Shown here: piece after piece, positions 45,869 to 54,969 of the stretch | How positions within the stretch are numbered: the first letter of the stretch is position 1 | Layout: the number at the start of each line of letters is the position of its first letter | Source of the DNA: JACKHO01 sp041398745 | GTDB taxonomy: Bacteria; Planctomycetota; Planctomycetia; Planctomycetales; Planctomycetaceae | Assembly (NCBI GenBank): GCA_041398745.1 | Contig: JAWKUB010000003.1 | Coordinates: forward strand, 310,001 to 374,000 | DNA length: 64,000 nucleotides | Direction of reading: 5' to 3' | Made by a program: the position numbers and the translations under genes | The notes under the pieces: model-generated | Told to the model about the DNA's origin: nothing | Database searches by the model: none | Seen by the model: only the letters and a program-made list of their open reading frames with translations

Positions 45869-47032
45869 ATGAGTATTGAATCCTGGCAACCAGAATCGGT
45901 CGAGGAACTTCGACAACTGCTGGAGTCCAACTTTCAAGGGCCGAAGGCGAAGGTCCTGCCGGTGGGCGGTGGGTCCTCGCTGCCTCCGGTCGATTGTGGA
46001 GTGCACCTCCAGACGGGGCAGCTCAATGCCGTGGTTGACTATCCTCACCGGGACATGACCATTACGGTGGAAGCAGGCATTCGCATGGCCGTGTTGGCAG
46101 AAGTGCTGGCCGAGCATGGGCAACGCATTCCCATCGAGGTCCCACAGCCAAGTCGTGCGACGTTGGGTGGTGCGATTGCGTGTAACGCGAGTGGCTCGAC
46201 ACGGTATGGGCATGGAACTTTTCGCGACTATGTCATTGGCATTTCCGCCATCGACGGACAGGGCCGGGCATTCTCGGCTGGAGGTCGCGTCGTCAAGAAC
46301 GTGGCGGGATATGATCTGTGCAAACTGCTGGTGGGATCGGAAGGGGCGCTCGCCGTCATTTCGCAGGTGACTTTGCGACTCAAACCGCTGGCCGCCTCGC
46401 GTCGCCTGGTGCGTGCCGACCTTGACTCAGTTGATGTCCTTAATGCTGTTCTGGAAACGCTGAACACGTCCCAAACCCGCCCCGTCCTTCTGGATGTGCT
46501 GAATCCTGTGGCGAGCGACAGTGGCTACCAGGTGTTCGTCGGATTTGACGGAACGGATGCGGAAACGGCCTGGCAGGCCGAACAGGTTCTGGAAGAACTC
46601 AAGTCCGCTCAGCCTCAATCGCTGACTGTTGAAGACGAAGAAGAAACAGACCGGCTCTGGAATCGTCTCAACACATTCCAGGTCGCTCCCCCAGCCGATG
46701 GCTTCGTATTGCGAGCGCAGGTCCTGCCGTCGCTGTCGGCCAAACTGCTGGATTCACTACAGGACCTATCCGTTCAGCTCCACGGTGATGGTACAATGCA
46801 CGTCCATGTGGAGGGAGGTCCCGACGTGCTCGACCGCATTGCTCGAATTCGACGTCAACTGCAGCAGGCCGACGGTTCGCTCGTTGTGCTGAATCCCGCA
46901 GCAGGCTGGGGACCCGAAGAGCGATTGGGACCATTGCCGCCGCATTGGCACATTGTGCAGCAAATTAAAGCTTCGCTCGATCCCGCTGAAGTACTGTCAC
47001 CCGGCTGGCTTGATGAGACATCCCGTATTTGA
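45869..47032 (+). CDS. glcE: Glycolate oxidase subunit GlcE-like FAD protein
   Basis: About 387 residues from the ATG at 45869; a GTG two codons earlier is also possible. The PCMH-type FAD-binding domain has LPVGGGSSLPP, GAIACNASGSTRYGHGTFRD and GRVVKNVAGYDLCKLLVGSE, the last being the GlcE/GlcD signature. The C-terminus is shorter than in GlcD, consistent with the accessory FAD subunit. It would work with GlcD and GlcF to oxidise glycolate to glyoxylate. A GlcD fragment is at the far end of the window, on the other strand. Confidence 0.85.
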   Translation: MSIESWQPESVEELRQLLESNFQGPKAKVLPVGGGSSLPPVDCGVHLQTGQLNAVVDYPHRDMTITVEAGIRMAVLAEVLAEHGQRIPIEVPQPSRATLGGAIACNASGSTRYGHGTFRDYVIGISAIDGQGRAFSAGGRVVKNVAGYDLCKLLVGSEGALAVISQVTLRLKPLAASRRLVRADLDSVDVLNAVLETLNTSQTRPVLLDVLNPVASDSGYQVFVGFDGTDAETAWQAEQVLEELKSAQPQSLTVEDEEETDRLWNRLNTFQVAPPADGFVLRAQVLPSLSAKLLDSLQDLSVQLHGDGTMHVHVEGGPDVLDRIARIRRQLQQADGSLVVLNPAAGWGPEERLGPLPPHWHIVQQIKASLDPAEVLSPGWLDETSRI

Positions 47033-47056
47033 TTTTCAATTGAGGTCAACAGCACC

Positions 47057-47551
47057 ATGATTCGCGTAGGACTTGGCCACGACACCCATCGACTCAAAAC
47101 GGGTAAGGAACTCAGAATTGGCGGCGTCGGAATTCCGCACTCGCAAGGACCAGTCGCTCACAGTGACGGCGACGTCCTGCTGCATGCCCTGACCGATGCA
47201 CTGCTCGGCGCTCTAGCGATGGGCGACATTGGCGAATGGTTCCCCGACACCGACCCCGAGCACGAAAACGCCGACTCCGCCCGTCTGCTAACGGAAATAC
47301 TGCACAAGGTGCACGGGAAAGGATGGAACGTCGTAAACCTCGACGCCATTATTTTCGCGCAGCGCCCCAAGCTGGCTCCGTTCAAGACGGCCATCAGGCA
47401 ACGCGTGGCAGAACTCATTGGAATTCCGGCCGACTGCGTCAGCATTAAGGCGAAAACAGGCGAACACGTCGGCCCCGTGGGACGTGAAGAAGCAATTTGC
47501 GCCGAAGTAGTCGTGCTGCTGGAGCACAAAGAGGAAGTTCATCACGCCTGA
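47057..47551 (+). CDS. ispF: 2-C-methyl-D-erythritol 2,4-cyclodiphosphate synthase
   Basis: 164 residues, the usual IspF length. GLGHDTHRL at the N-terminus supplies the metal-binding Asp and His; GPVAHSDGDVLLHALTDALL holds the third zinc-site His and the SDGD loop; GDIGEWFPDTDPE and VSIKAKTGEHVGPVGREEAI are family signatures. It forms the cyclic diphosphate of the MEP isoprenoid pathway. It starts 24 bases after glcE on the same strand, with no strong Shine-Dalgarno seen. Other MEP genes are not in the window. Confidence 0.95.
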   Translation: MIRVGLGHDTHRLKTGKELRIGGVGIPHSQGPVAHSDGDVLLHALTDALLGALAMGDIGEWFPDTDPEHENADSARLLTEILHKVHGKGWNVVNLDAIIFAQRPKLAPFKTAIRQRVAELIGIPADCVSIKAKTGEHVGPVGREEAICAEVVVLLEHKEEVHHA

Positions 47552-47594
47552 TGAATTCGTTCTCTCAGACGATTACCCGGCCGTTTCACTCAGT

Positions 47595-47680
47595 TGTGGG
47601 TAGCTGAATTACCACGGAGTCACGGAGGACACTGAGCATGCCACAATTGCACTCTGTGTCCTTGTAAGTTGCGATGGTCG
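47595..47680. repeat. Fragment of a CACGGAG-type intergenic repeat
   Basis: ACCACGGAGTCACGGAGGACA is followed by a partial complement CTCTGTGTCCTTG. Such CACGGAG-rich units are known as dispersed intergenic sequence in environmental bacteria. Only this short piece is here, so I treat it as a remnant. Confidence 0.3.
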
Positions 47681-47702
47681 TGATTGGTGGGGATTTTTGA
47701 GT

Positions 47703-48083
47703 TCACGCATTACCAGTAAGCAAGGCCACAATTTCTCGATTCGCCTCAGGGAAATCGAGTTGGGTCAATTCGGCTATTGAGCCCCAGTGGAAACCGTGGA
47801 GCGGTGTTGGAGAGGCATCCAGCGGGTGACATTTCACGAAGGTGAGTTCCAGGTGCAGTTCACCGTAAGAATGGCGAATGACCTTTAGAACCTCATCGGC
47901 AACGACGAGCAGCCCTGTTTCTTCGAGGCATTCACGCACGGCACACTGTTGGGGAGTTTCCTCAGGCAGGCACTTGCCCCCGGGAAACTCGGCTTTGCCA
48001 CCTTGCGAAACTCCCTCGGCACGTATACCAACGAGATACTGACCTTCCCATTCCACAACGGCAATGCCAATTTGCGTCGCCAT
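47703..48083 (-). CDS. Nudix hydrolase (MutT-like)
   Basis: 126 residues from the ATG at 48083. The Nudix box reads GKCLPEETPQQCAVRECLEE followed by TGL, matching G-x5-E-x7-REUXEEXGU. The N-terminus MATQIGIAVVEWEGQYLVGI and C-terminal HGFHWGSIAELTQLDFPEAN are typical of MutT-like 8-oxo-dGTP or general NTP pyrophosphatases. Substrate unproven. A gtagggtggg-type repeat lies directly upstream of the start. Confidence 0.85.
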   Translation of the reverse strand: MATQIGIAVVEWEGQYLVGIRAEGVSQGGKAEFPGGKCLPEETPQQCAVRECLEETGLLVVADEVLKVIRHSYGELHLELTFVKCHPLDASPTPLHGFHWGSIAELTQLDFPEANREIVALLTGNA

Positions 48084-48106
48084 TGGTGAGGGTTTCTCCG
48101 GGGAAT

Positions 48107-48214
48107 GTAGGGTGGGTGAAGCAAACAAGAAATAAATGGTAGGTCTCGTTCGCAAACCTGTCGCCCATCAGGTCAGGTTCTTGCCTGTGAATTCAGTAGT
48201 TTGCGTAACCCACC
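48107..48214. repeat. GTAGGGTGGGT intergenic repeat, copy 1
   Basis: Left end GTAGGGTGGGTGAA at 48107 and right block TTGCGTAACCCACC ending at 48214, inverted relative to each other. The unit resembles 57461-57600, though its right terminus lacks the CACCCACCCTAC end. It lies between the Nudix gene start and the iron-sulfur gene stop. Confidence 0.6.
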
Positions 48215-48265
48215 GTCTGGTTCGTGCGGACCGCACGACAATCTGCATCTCACCGTACTGGGCGA

Positions 48266-48763
48266 CTACCCGTTGCAACCACAGCCCGATCCGCAGCGGC
48301 GCTGGGCGGCGTCCTGAACGGCTTTCACGATTTTATCGTACCCGGTGCAGCGGCACAAATTCCCGGCCAGCTTGAACCGGATTTCTTCTTCCGTCGGATT
48401 CGGATTGTCACGCAGCAGAGCTTTCGTGGACATAATGAATCCCGGCGTGCAAATACCGCACTGCAAGGCGGCGTTTTCGAGGAACGCATTCTGCAGCGGG
48501 GTAAGGCCGTCTTTGGTGTCGATCCCTTCAATGGTTTCAATCGACTGCCCTTCGCATTCGACCGCCAGCACGAGGCAACTCACGACGGGCTTGCCTTCCA
48601 GCAGAACAGTGCAGGCCCCGCAGTTTCCGTTGCTGCAGCCTTCCTTGGTTCCGGTGAGGTCCAATACGTCACGCAGTACTTCCAGCAGCGTCTGACGTGG
48701 CTCGCAAAGGAAGGAACGCTCGCGTCCGTTGATTGTGGCCGTCACAACACGTTGAGTCGCCAT
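48266..48763 (-). CDS. 2Fe-2S subunit of a molybdenum hydroxylase
   Basis: 165 residues. Plant-type ferredoxin site CSNGNCGACTVLLEGKPVVSC and a second helical site with CGICTPGFIMS and CRCTGYDKIV: together these are the four-plus-four cysteines of CoxS/XdhC-type small subunits of the xanthine dehydrogenase family. Electrons pass from the Mo site to FAD. Its stop is followed by no large Mo-binding subunit within reach, and the FAD subunit lies immediately upstream (63 bases). Substrate unknown. Confidence 0.88.
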   Translation of the reverse strand: MATQRVVTATINGRERSFLCEPRQTLLEVLRDVLDLTGTKEGCSNGNCGACTVLLEGKPVVSCLVLAVECEGQSIETIEGIDTKDGLTPLQNAFLENAALQCGICTPGFIMSTKALLRDNPNPTEEEIRFKLAGNLCRCTGYDKIVKAVQDAAQRRCGSGCGCNG

Positions 48764-48826
48764 GGTGAGTAGTCCCAGTCAGGAATTAGCAATGAATATG
48801 AAATGGATTCAGCGGAGGTATTTTGA

Positions 48827-49690
48827 TTAAGCGGTCGCGCGGGCAACCGCCTCACGGAGTACGCGTTCGACGAGCACACCGGTGACATGTGTACGGAATT
48901 CTGCCGTGCCACGATGGTCGTCAATGGGCGAAATGATTTGCCGGGCGCGTTCACCCGCTTCTTTGTAAGTTGCATCCGAAGTGGGCTGTCCCACGAGCCA
49001 TTGTGAAAGGTCCGCAGCAAACAGTGGTTTCGGAGCGACCGCTCCCAAACCAACTCGGGCCGCCGTGATTTTCCCATCTGCCACCGTCACGCTCGCCCCG
49101 ACACCAACAACGGCAATGTCCATTTCATTTCGCGGAATAAAGCGGCGGTAGTGACTGCCACTTCCTGCAGCGGGAGCAGGCAGGGTCAACTGCTGTACAA
49201 TTTCTCCAGGCTGCAGAATGTTTGCTGAAGGACCTGTGCAGAAATCTTCGACGGCAACGCTCCGCGAGCCTCCTTTACCGACAATCTGCACCTGGGCGTT
49301 CAGTGCGATCAATGCGGGTGTGCTGTCCGCCGCGGGACCAGACGTACAAAGGTTGCCCCCCACACTGGCGCGGCTCTGAATTTGAAGACCGCCAATAATC
49401 GAACAGGCGTCCGACAGAGCGGAGTAATTCTTGACAATTTGCTCATTGCCGTAGATTTCACAGCAGGGCACAGCAGCACCAAGAGTCAGGCCACTGTCAT
49501 CGCAAGTCAGGACCCGCAGTTCCGGAATGCGTTTGAGGTCGACGACCATGTGGGCCGACAAACGCCCTGTCCGAAGGTAGTCAATCAAATCGGTTCCGCC
49601 TGCGAGCGGGCGGGCAGATCCATTGTGCGCGGCGAGCACTTCAATTGCGTCTGCAAGACTTGTTGGGCACGCAAAATCGAAGTCGAGCAT
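48827..49690 (-). CDS. FAD-binding subunit of a molybdenum hydroxylase
   Basis: 287 residues from the ATG at 49690. RPLAGGTDLIDYLRTGRL is the FAD-binding N-terminal motif of CoxM/XdhB, and SRASVGGNLCTSGPAADSTP is the second flavin motif. A C-terminal CO-dehydrogenase-flavin domain follows. It should accept electrons from the 2Fe-2S subunit encoded next. The large molybdopterin subunit (CoxL/XdhA, about 700-800 residues) is not adjacent on either side, so the complex must be completed elsewhere or be unusual. Confidence 0.87.
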   Translation of the reverse strand: MLDFDFACPTSLADAIEVLAAHNGSARPLAGGTDLIDYLRTGRLSAHMVVDLKRIPELRVLTCDDSGLTLGAAVPCCEIYGNEQIVKNYSALSDACSIIGGLQIQSRASVGGNLCTSGPAADSTPALIALNAQVQIVGKGGSRSVAVEDFCTGPSANILQPGEIVQQLTLPAPAAGSGSHYRRFIPRNEMDIAVVGVGASVTVADGKITAARVGLGAVAPKPLFAADLSQWLVGQPTSDATYKEAGERARQIISPIDDHRGTAEFRTHVTGVLVERVLREAVARATA

Positions 49691-49829
49691 AATGTGAAAC
49701 GGGGAAAAGGAATAAGGATGAAGGCAGGACTGCCCCCAGCAATAAACGAAGGGCAAACCATTGGTTGGAACATACTCGGTACATGCCAAAATTCCAATCC
49801 AACAGGCGAATTGAAGGCTACTTGTCGGG

Positions 49830-50732
49830 TTAGCCAACGGGATGACAGCGAGCTGGTAGCAGTTGCTCGACGTTATCCTTCGCAGCCTGGAGTCCGATTT
49901 GAATCGACTCGTCGAATGATTTGCCGAGTGTGAGTCCCAGTGCAATCCCCGCAGCGAGGCAATCACCGCAGCCAATTGGGTTCACGACTTCTGCGGCCTG
50001 AGGTGGTACGAATGACCGCAGCCCACCCGGCGACAAGGCGAATAGTCGATGCGGTCCGTCAGAGACTACGACGTGCTGCGCGCCAGTGTCGGCCAGCTCG
50101 TGTATGGCACGAATGAGGTCGTCATCGCTTTCAATGGCGTAACCAACCGTCGTCGCCAGTTCGTTGCGGTTGGGCTTTACGACAAAGGGGCGATAAGGAA
50201 GGCACTGACGCAGTGCCCGCCCACGAAAATCGAGCAGGACGGGAACCGATACGAGCTGAAGCAGGCCGGAGTAGAATGAATCGGGCAGACCGGCGGGCAA
50301 TGATCCTGTGAGTACGACGAACTCTGATTGTGCTGCCAGCTGTTGAAACCGTTCGACGAATCGCTCAACGGTCGGCTCTGCCAATGCCGCGGAGTTTTCA
50401 ACCAGTTCGGTGGTGAGGTTTTGTTCGGCATCCAACACCGTGGTACAGACGCGGGTTGGTGTGGGATCGTCAATCCAATCGAAAGAGAGGTTGTGCTGGC
50501 ACAGTTCCTGTTGAATCGATTGGCCACTCCAGCCGCCACCCGCTGACAGGACATGCGGCACAATTTCCGGCTCACCCTTTGGGATGAGGTGTCGGAGCGC
50601 AATACCGACGTTGAGCACCTTGCCAGAAGCGCACCAGTGGACACTCTCAGCACGGTTGACCTCTCCGAGGTTCAGTCGGCTGAACTGGATGATTTGCTGC
50701 CAGGCGGGTGAGAGACCAGCGACGAGGATCAC
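49830..50732 (-). CDS. PfkB-family sugar kinase, 1-phosphofructokinase-like
   Basis: 300 residues. PfkB fold: ILVAGLSPAWQQIIQFSRL at the N-terminus, the GxGxN-like GKVLNVGIALRHL, NRNELATTVGYA, and C-terminal NPIGCGDCLAAGIALGL, where the GAGD motif of PfkB reads GCGD (the catalytic Asp is kept). Resembles 1-phosphofructokinase/tagatose-6-phosphate kinase. It starts on an ATGA overlap with the iron alcohol dehydrogenase (4 bases), so the two are coupled. Substrate unknown. Confidence 0.82.
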   Translation of the reverse strand: MILVAGLSPAWQQIIQFSRLNLGEVNRAESVHWCASGKVLNVGIALRHLIPKGEPEIVPHVLSAGGGWSGQSIQQELCQHNLSFDWIDDPTPTRVCTTVLDAEQNLTTELVENSAALAEPTVERFVERFQQLAAQSEFVVLTGSLPAGLPDSFYSGLLQLVSVPVLLDFRGRALRQCLPYRPFVVKPNRNELATTVGYAIESDDDLIRAIHELADTGAQHVVVSDGPHRLFALSPGGLRSFVPPQAAEVVNPIGCGDCLAAGIALGLTLGKSFDESIQIGLQAAKDNVEQLLPARCHPVG

Positions 50733-51925
50733 CAGATTTCCTCCAGAACTTTGAGCACTTCCGGGACGGTCATTGCCCGGGGATTGCCCGACATGCTGTT
50801 CCCCATAGAACCAGCAGCGATGTCCGGGAGCTGGTCTTGTTTGACGCCGATGTCCCGCAAGCGCTTTGGCAAACCAACCGCACTATGACATTCGGCAATT
50901 GTATCGACCACGGACGCCCAGGCGCGTCCCGGGGCTGCATCTTCACCATGTTTGGATGCGATTCCCCACATGGCGTTATCGAGCCGCAGCCAGTCATCGA
51001 CGGAAACGTATTCCTTGTTGACGTTAAGTGCCGCGATGAGCAATGTGGAACAAGCCAATCCATGCGGGACGTCGCAAATGGCGCCCAGTGCTGCGGCGAC
51101 GCCGTGTGCGAATCCGAGTCCCGAGTTGGCCAAGGCAACACCTGACAGAAAGGCCGCGTGTGACATTCGTTCCCGGGCCTTCCAGTGAGTGCTTTCATCG
51201 GGCGGCAGGACGGCAGAGACGTAACTCGGGATGGCGGCCTGGAGTCCTTCGAGACAGAGTGCTCTGGTAAAGCGATTCGCGCGACGACTGATGAAACTTT
51301 CAATGAGTTGCGTGATGGCGTCCATTCCGGCAGCGGCGGTTACCTTGGGTGAGCATGTCAGCGTCAGTTCCGGATCAATGAGTGCAACGTTGGGAATCAT
51401 CCGTTCGTCACGCAAACTCTTTTTGCACTGAGGATCATCCACCGAAATGACCGCATTCTTGGTCGCCTCTGTGCCTGTGCCTGCTGTCGTGGGAATTGCG
51501 ATGAGGGGGAGCGGATCCTGCTCAATGACGGCTCCCATCCCGACGCCTTCGAGGAAGTCACGCACACTGCGGCCCCGTGCATTGGTGACCATGGCGGCCA
51601 CGGCTTTGCCCAAATCGAGCGTGGCCCCGCCTCCCACGGCGATGACGACTGCGTCTTCGGTGTTACCTCCCGAAACAATGCCTGCGACGAGTTGGTCGAC
51701 ATCAGTAATTGTCGGTTCCCGAGAACTGCGGCCCACGTGTTGAACGTCAATATTCTCACTACTCAACAGTTCATGAAGTGCCGCAACGAGTCCACTCCGT
51801 TCCGCACTGTAAGCCCCGGTAACAAGCAGTACGCGTCGCCCGAGTTTCGTAACAAGCTGCGGCAGCCGCTGGATTTCGCCGCAGCCGAACACGACTTCAC
51901 GTGGCATGAGCAGGGAATAGTGCAT
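50729..51925 (-). CDS. Iron-containing alcohol dehydrogenase
   Basis: 398 residues. Group III ADH signatures: VVIAVGGGATLDLGKAVAAM (NAD binding), IAIPTTAGTGTEATKNAVIS, AAAGMDAITQLIESFISR, GFAHGVAAALGAICDVPHGL, where two His residues bind the iron. It oxidises a small alcohol or reduces an aldehyde with NAD(P). It overlaps the PfkB kinase gene by 4 bases and starts 33 bases after the upstream hypothetical gene, so the three probably form one transcript. Confidence 0.9.
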   Translation of the reverse strand: MHYSLLMPREVVFGCGEIQRLPQLVTKLGRRVLLVTGAYSAERSGLVAALHELLSSENIDVQHVGRSSREPTITDVDQLVAGIVSGGNTEDAVVIAVGGGATLDLGKAVAAMVTNARGRSVRDFLEGVGMGAVIEQDPLPLIAIPTTAGTGTEATKNAVISVDDPQCKKSLRDERMIPNVALIDPELTLTCSPKVTAAAGMDAITQLIESFISRRANRFTRALCLEGLQAAIPSYVSAVLPPDESTHWKARERMSHAAFLSGVALANSGLGFAHGVAAALGAICDVPHGLACSTLLIAALNVNKEYVSVDDWLRLDNAMWGIASKHGEDAAPGRAWASVVDTIAECHSAVGLPKRLRDIGVKQDQLPDIAAGSMGNSMSGNPRAMTVPEVLKVLEEIW

Positions 51926-51958
51926 GACGTTCCTTCTTCAAATGCACAGAGGCAAGCC

Positions 51959-52498
51959 CTATTCGTCGGGCAGAAAGCCGCGGTCTCTGAGTTCTTGGAT
52001 GTTGTCGGGAGCACTGTCCATAATCCGTTTGATGGCGTACTTCAGAACGGCGAACCGTCCCAGCCCATGTGGAGCGGTCAGAATGGCGACACGGTCTTCA
52101 TCTTCGTCATCCAGTTGTCGGTTCAACTTCGCAACGACCTCTTCCACGCTATCACTGACCAGTTTCGCGGGGCCTTCGTTTCGTTCCAGCCGGAGGTGCG
52201 AGAATGCGGCCGTCCGCGCGAGCAGAAAATCAACCATGCCGTCGAACTCGCCTTCTTCAAAGAAGTTGGCAAACTCAGGACGGGCATTATAAGGGGTGAC
52301 GACCATGGGGCGTGTGATTTTTACCTCACCACGGCTGACGTCAACTGGCTGACCCGGCTCTTTCGAATCGACAATCAGATAATACGGCAGGTCCGACGTC
52401 CCGAAAGTAAACAATCCGTATTCTACAGGGCGCGCAACCCGTACCGCGTTCCAGATGGAATGGAAGTATTGCTCCGGATCGAATCGGTTGAAGTCCAT
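51959..52498 (-). CDS. Conserved hypothetical protein
   Basis: 179 residues. It opens MDFNRFDPEQYFHSIWNAVR and continues with a beta-rich part (EYGLFTFGTSDLPYYLIVDS) and a charged helical C-terminus (DDEDEDRVAILTAPHGLGRF, RDRGFLPDE). No signal peptide or membrane segment. I do not recognise the family; the fold looks soluble and mixed alpha/beta. It precedes the iron ADH/PfkB pair by 33 bases and is likely in the same transcript. Confidence 0.68.
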   Translation of the reverse strand: MDFNRFDPEQYFHSIWNAVRVARPVEYGLFTFGTSDLPYYLIVDSKEPGQPVDVSRGEVKITRPMVVTPYNARPEFANFFEEGEFDGMVDFLLARTAAFSHLRLERNEGPAKLVSDSVEEVVAKLNRQLDDEDEDRVAILTAPHGLGRFAVLKYAIKRIMDSAPDNIQELRDRGFLPDE

Positions 52499-52564
52499 GT
52501 CGCCAGTTGACCGAATTGCCAGACGAATTACAAGGGTCGACTCTCGACCCGATTTTACCGTTCG

Positions 52565-54043
52565 TTAGTGCTCCTGAATGAGCAAGTGCGGTGGCGGTGG
52601 TAATTCGTAGTAACGGGGATCGGACTTCTCGGTCTGTTCCGACACGTGAGGTGGCGGTGGCAGGAGTTCAACGAATCCCAGGTTTCCATCAGGCTTCGGC
52701 GTGCCATCGGGAGTTGTCCCCGTATCTGTGCGTCGTGCCTGCTGCGTCCCCTGTTTATGGCTGACAACCGTTGTTTGTGAGGTAGCAAACGTCAGCAGTT
52801 CCTGGGCATTGAATGTGTCGAATCCATCAACCGGCAGCAGAATGGTAATCGTCTCTACTCCCATACGGAGCGCACAGAATTCTTCAAGCGACCCTGCTTT
52901 GAAGTCACCTGTGTAGACAGCGTAGTCGGCATTCTTCGGTAGATTCAGTTTCGCGAATGTCTTGGCTGCAGATTCGTTCATCAGAACGAGTGGGCGATGG
53001 CCAATGCTACTGCGAACGTGGATGACGCGTTTCGGCTCAAACTCACGTAACAACTGCATGACGTGTTGCGTTTCCACTTCGCTGCCGGGATGCGGACCGG
53101 TCTGCTGTGTGGGAACGGCGGTGAAACGAGTCGAAGGGAAGTTTCGATTTAAATCGACACCCTTCAGATTGGTACGTGTGTGTTCCGCGATTCCGTCGGG
53201 GTTGGGGGTACGTAAGAGGAATAACGTAGACGCTGATGGCGCCGTTGTCTGAAGCTGGGCAAACACGTTGTCAATGAGTGCCACACTCTCGGTTTCCAAT
53301 CCCGAAAGGCTTCCGGTAATAAAAACTCGCTGATTTCCCGTACCGGCGCGAGCAACTTGCAGTGGTCGCTTCCCGGTGGTTCGCAATGTCAGTTTCCAGT
53401 CCGCAGGAGCCAGCGCATTGGCGGTGGTGACCGGCTTTTCGTCACTAATTGAATTGATGCGACTGGCGACTGGTTTCTCGTCTCGGAAATACTCTTCGTC
53501 CTGCATGTTCGCGTCGTTCCGTTCGGGCAGGGTCGGGAACGGTGCAGGTTCACCGAGTTCGACACCAGCAGGATTCTGCGGCGCTGGGCGACGACTTGGG
53601 GGATCGAGCGGCTTCACCTGAGCGGGTGGTTCGGCGCGTTCTTCAGGAGTTGTCTGCCAGTGATCGTTTCGCGGAACGACGTATTCTTTCGTTCCTCCCT
53701 GAGGAGCCGGAGAATCCTCAGTCATGGGATCGACAATGGGCTCAGGAACCTGCAACGGAATTCGATTACTGCGTTGCTCGATGGGGGTATCACCAACTTC
53801 GTTGGAGTTGGTCGTGCTCTCATCTTTTTCCTGAGCGGGAATGTTCGAGGAGCCCGGTTGTTCCATCCGATTTGTGCGTGTCTCGCCGGAAGTTTCCTCA
53901 GGCGCCGACGGAGACGTTGAGGCATCGTTCAGGGGCGCAGTTTGTTGCGGAACAGTTCCGGGGAACTGCATAGGGCGTCCCCACATAGCGCAGCCGGGGA
54001 GGAAAGCAACGAGCGCGATAGTAAGTAGTTTACGCTGAAACAT
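52565..54043 (-). CDS. Lipoprotein with degenerate M14 peptidase-like domain
   Basis: 492 residues. Lipobox LPGC at about 15-18, then a long Pro/Glu/Ser/Thr-rich linker to about 200. The later domain has RVFITGSLSGLETESVALID and NPDGIAEHTRTNLKGVDLNR then NFPS, the zinc carboxypeptidase M14 (MpaA-like) signature. But the GxxHGxE zinc motif reads GSLSGLE, so the first zinc His is missing, and only a single His is in the expected later position (VIHVRSS). Likely a non-catalytic relative or a binding protein, lipid-anchored. The C-terminal part is rich in Pro (LLPPPPHVSE). Confidence 0.7.
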   Translation of the reverse strand: MFQRKLLTIALVAFLPGCAMWGRPMQFPGTVPQQTAPLNDASTSPSAPEETSGETRTNRMEQPGSSNIPAQEKDESTTNSNEVGDTPIEQRSNRIPLQVPEPIVDPMTEDSPAPQGGTKEYVVPRNDHWQTTPEERAEPPAQVKPLDPPSRRPAPQNPAGVELGEPAPFPTLPERNDANMQDEEYFRDEKPVASRINSISDEKPVTTANALAPADWKLTLRTTGKRPLQVARAGTGNQRVFITGSLSGLETESVALIDNVFAQLQTTAPSASTLFLLRTPNPDGIAEHTRTNLKGVDLNRNFPSTRFTAVPTQQTGPHPGSEVETQHVMQLLREFEPKRVIHVRSSIGHRPLVLMNESAAKTFAKLNLPKNADYAVYTGDFKAGSLEEFCALRMGVETITILLPVDGFDTFNAQELLTFATSQTTVVSHKQGTQQARRTDTGTTPDGTPKPDGNLGFVELLPPPPHVSEQTEKSDPRYYELPPPPHLLIQEH

Positions 54044-54285
54044 GATTCGCTTGAGGGTTGAAGCATGTTTAAAGTGATGTCATCAATTCCTCGCAACCAC
54101 AACGGGCGACGAGTTCCTTCCGCCGGTCCTGGCGAATGACACTGAGGCTGGGAACTTCAGTGTCACGTCATCCTGAAATGTCCGTTTCAGGCCGCATCAA
54201 CGTTTTGCCTGTCTGGCAAGCGGTCGAGCGGCCTGGCTGGGTGCAACGGATTGTTCGCGAGTCCAATTCGCGCGGATCGATCTGC

Positions 54286-54969
54286 TCAGGACTCCAGTCC
54301 AAGCCGATACACCAATCCTTCAAATTGTCCGACATGTTCTTCGAGCGAAGAGTGGATGTGTTCCGCCTCACTCATGAACCGCAGGGTTTCACTTTGGTAC
54401 AAGTCATGGCTGTGGAGCACGTCGATAAACGGCTCCAAGTCGTGTCCGTACATAATGAGCTGTTTGTGCTCGTCGAATTGCACCTCCATGGGAACGCGGG
54501 AATTCAATACGGCAATTCCAGTGCATCCGTCGTGAAGGAGCAGGTCTTCGTAGTCGGCCAGAATGCTTTGCAGCACGGGAAGCTCAATGTGTTCCCGATA
54601 CAAATCCTGGTGCGCCTCGTGTTCGAGGTTGTGGCTAGTTTCCAGCACCACATCGACTTCGTCGCCCAGGGGGTCGAGCAGGTCGATGAAGAGATCGAAC
54701 AGTTTGTGTCGTGTCTGTGACGCCATGACAACCGGAACTTTGATGCCGGTTTCCGCGTCTTCGTAAATGTTCTTTCTCCACCCTGCACTTGGAACAACCG
54801 CCAGGTTGAATGCGGGACGAATGGCATCGGTGAGCACGAAACTTCCGTAACGTGCAATGCTCAAATGCTCATCCAGTTGAGCTGACGAAATTCCCTGAAA
54901 ACTGCTTTGCCCACCGGCGGGGGCTGAGTCCCGATAGGTCTGGCGGTCGCGGCGTTTAAGAAAACCCAT
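54286..54969 (-). CDS. Hypothetical protein
   Basis: 227 residues from the ATG at 54969, preceded by GGAG in GGAGATCCTCACC. It opens MGFLKRRDRQTYRDSAPAGG and contains a helical body with many Asp/Glu/His (LFIDLLDPLGDEVDVVLETS, HEAHQDLYREHIELPVLQSI) and a later HSHDLYQSETLRFMSEAEHI. Several His and Asp residues could bind metal, but I see no known motif. It is soluble with no signal peptide. Function unknown. Confidence 0.65.
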   Translation of the reverse strand: MGFLKRRDRQTYRDSAPAGGQSSFQGISSAQLDEHLSIARYGSFVLTDAIRPAFNLAVVPSAGWRKNIYEDAETGIKVPVVMASQTRHKLFDLFIDLLDPLGDEVDVVLETSHNLEHEAHQDLYREHIELPVLQSILADYEDLLLHDGCTGIAVLNSRVPMEVQFDEHKQLIMYGHDLEPFIDVLHSHDLYQSETLRFMSEAEHIHSSLEEHVGQFEGLVYRLGLES

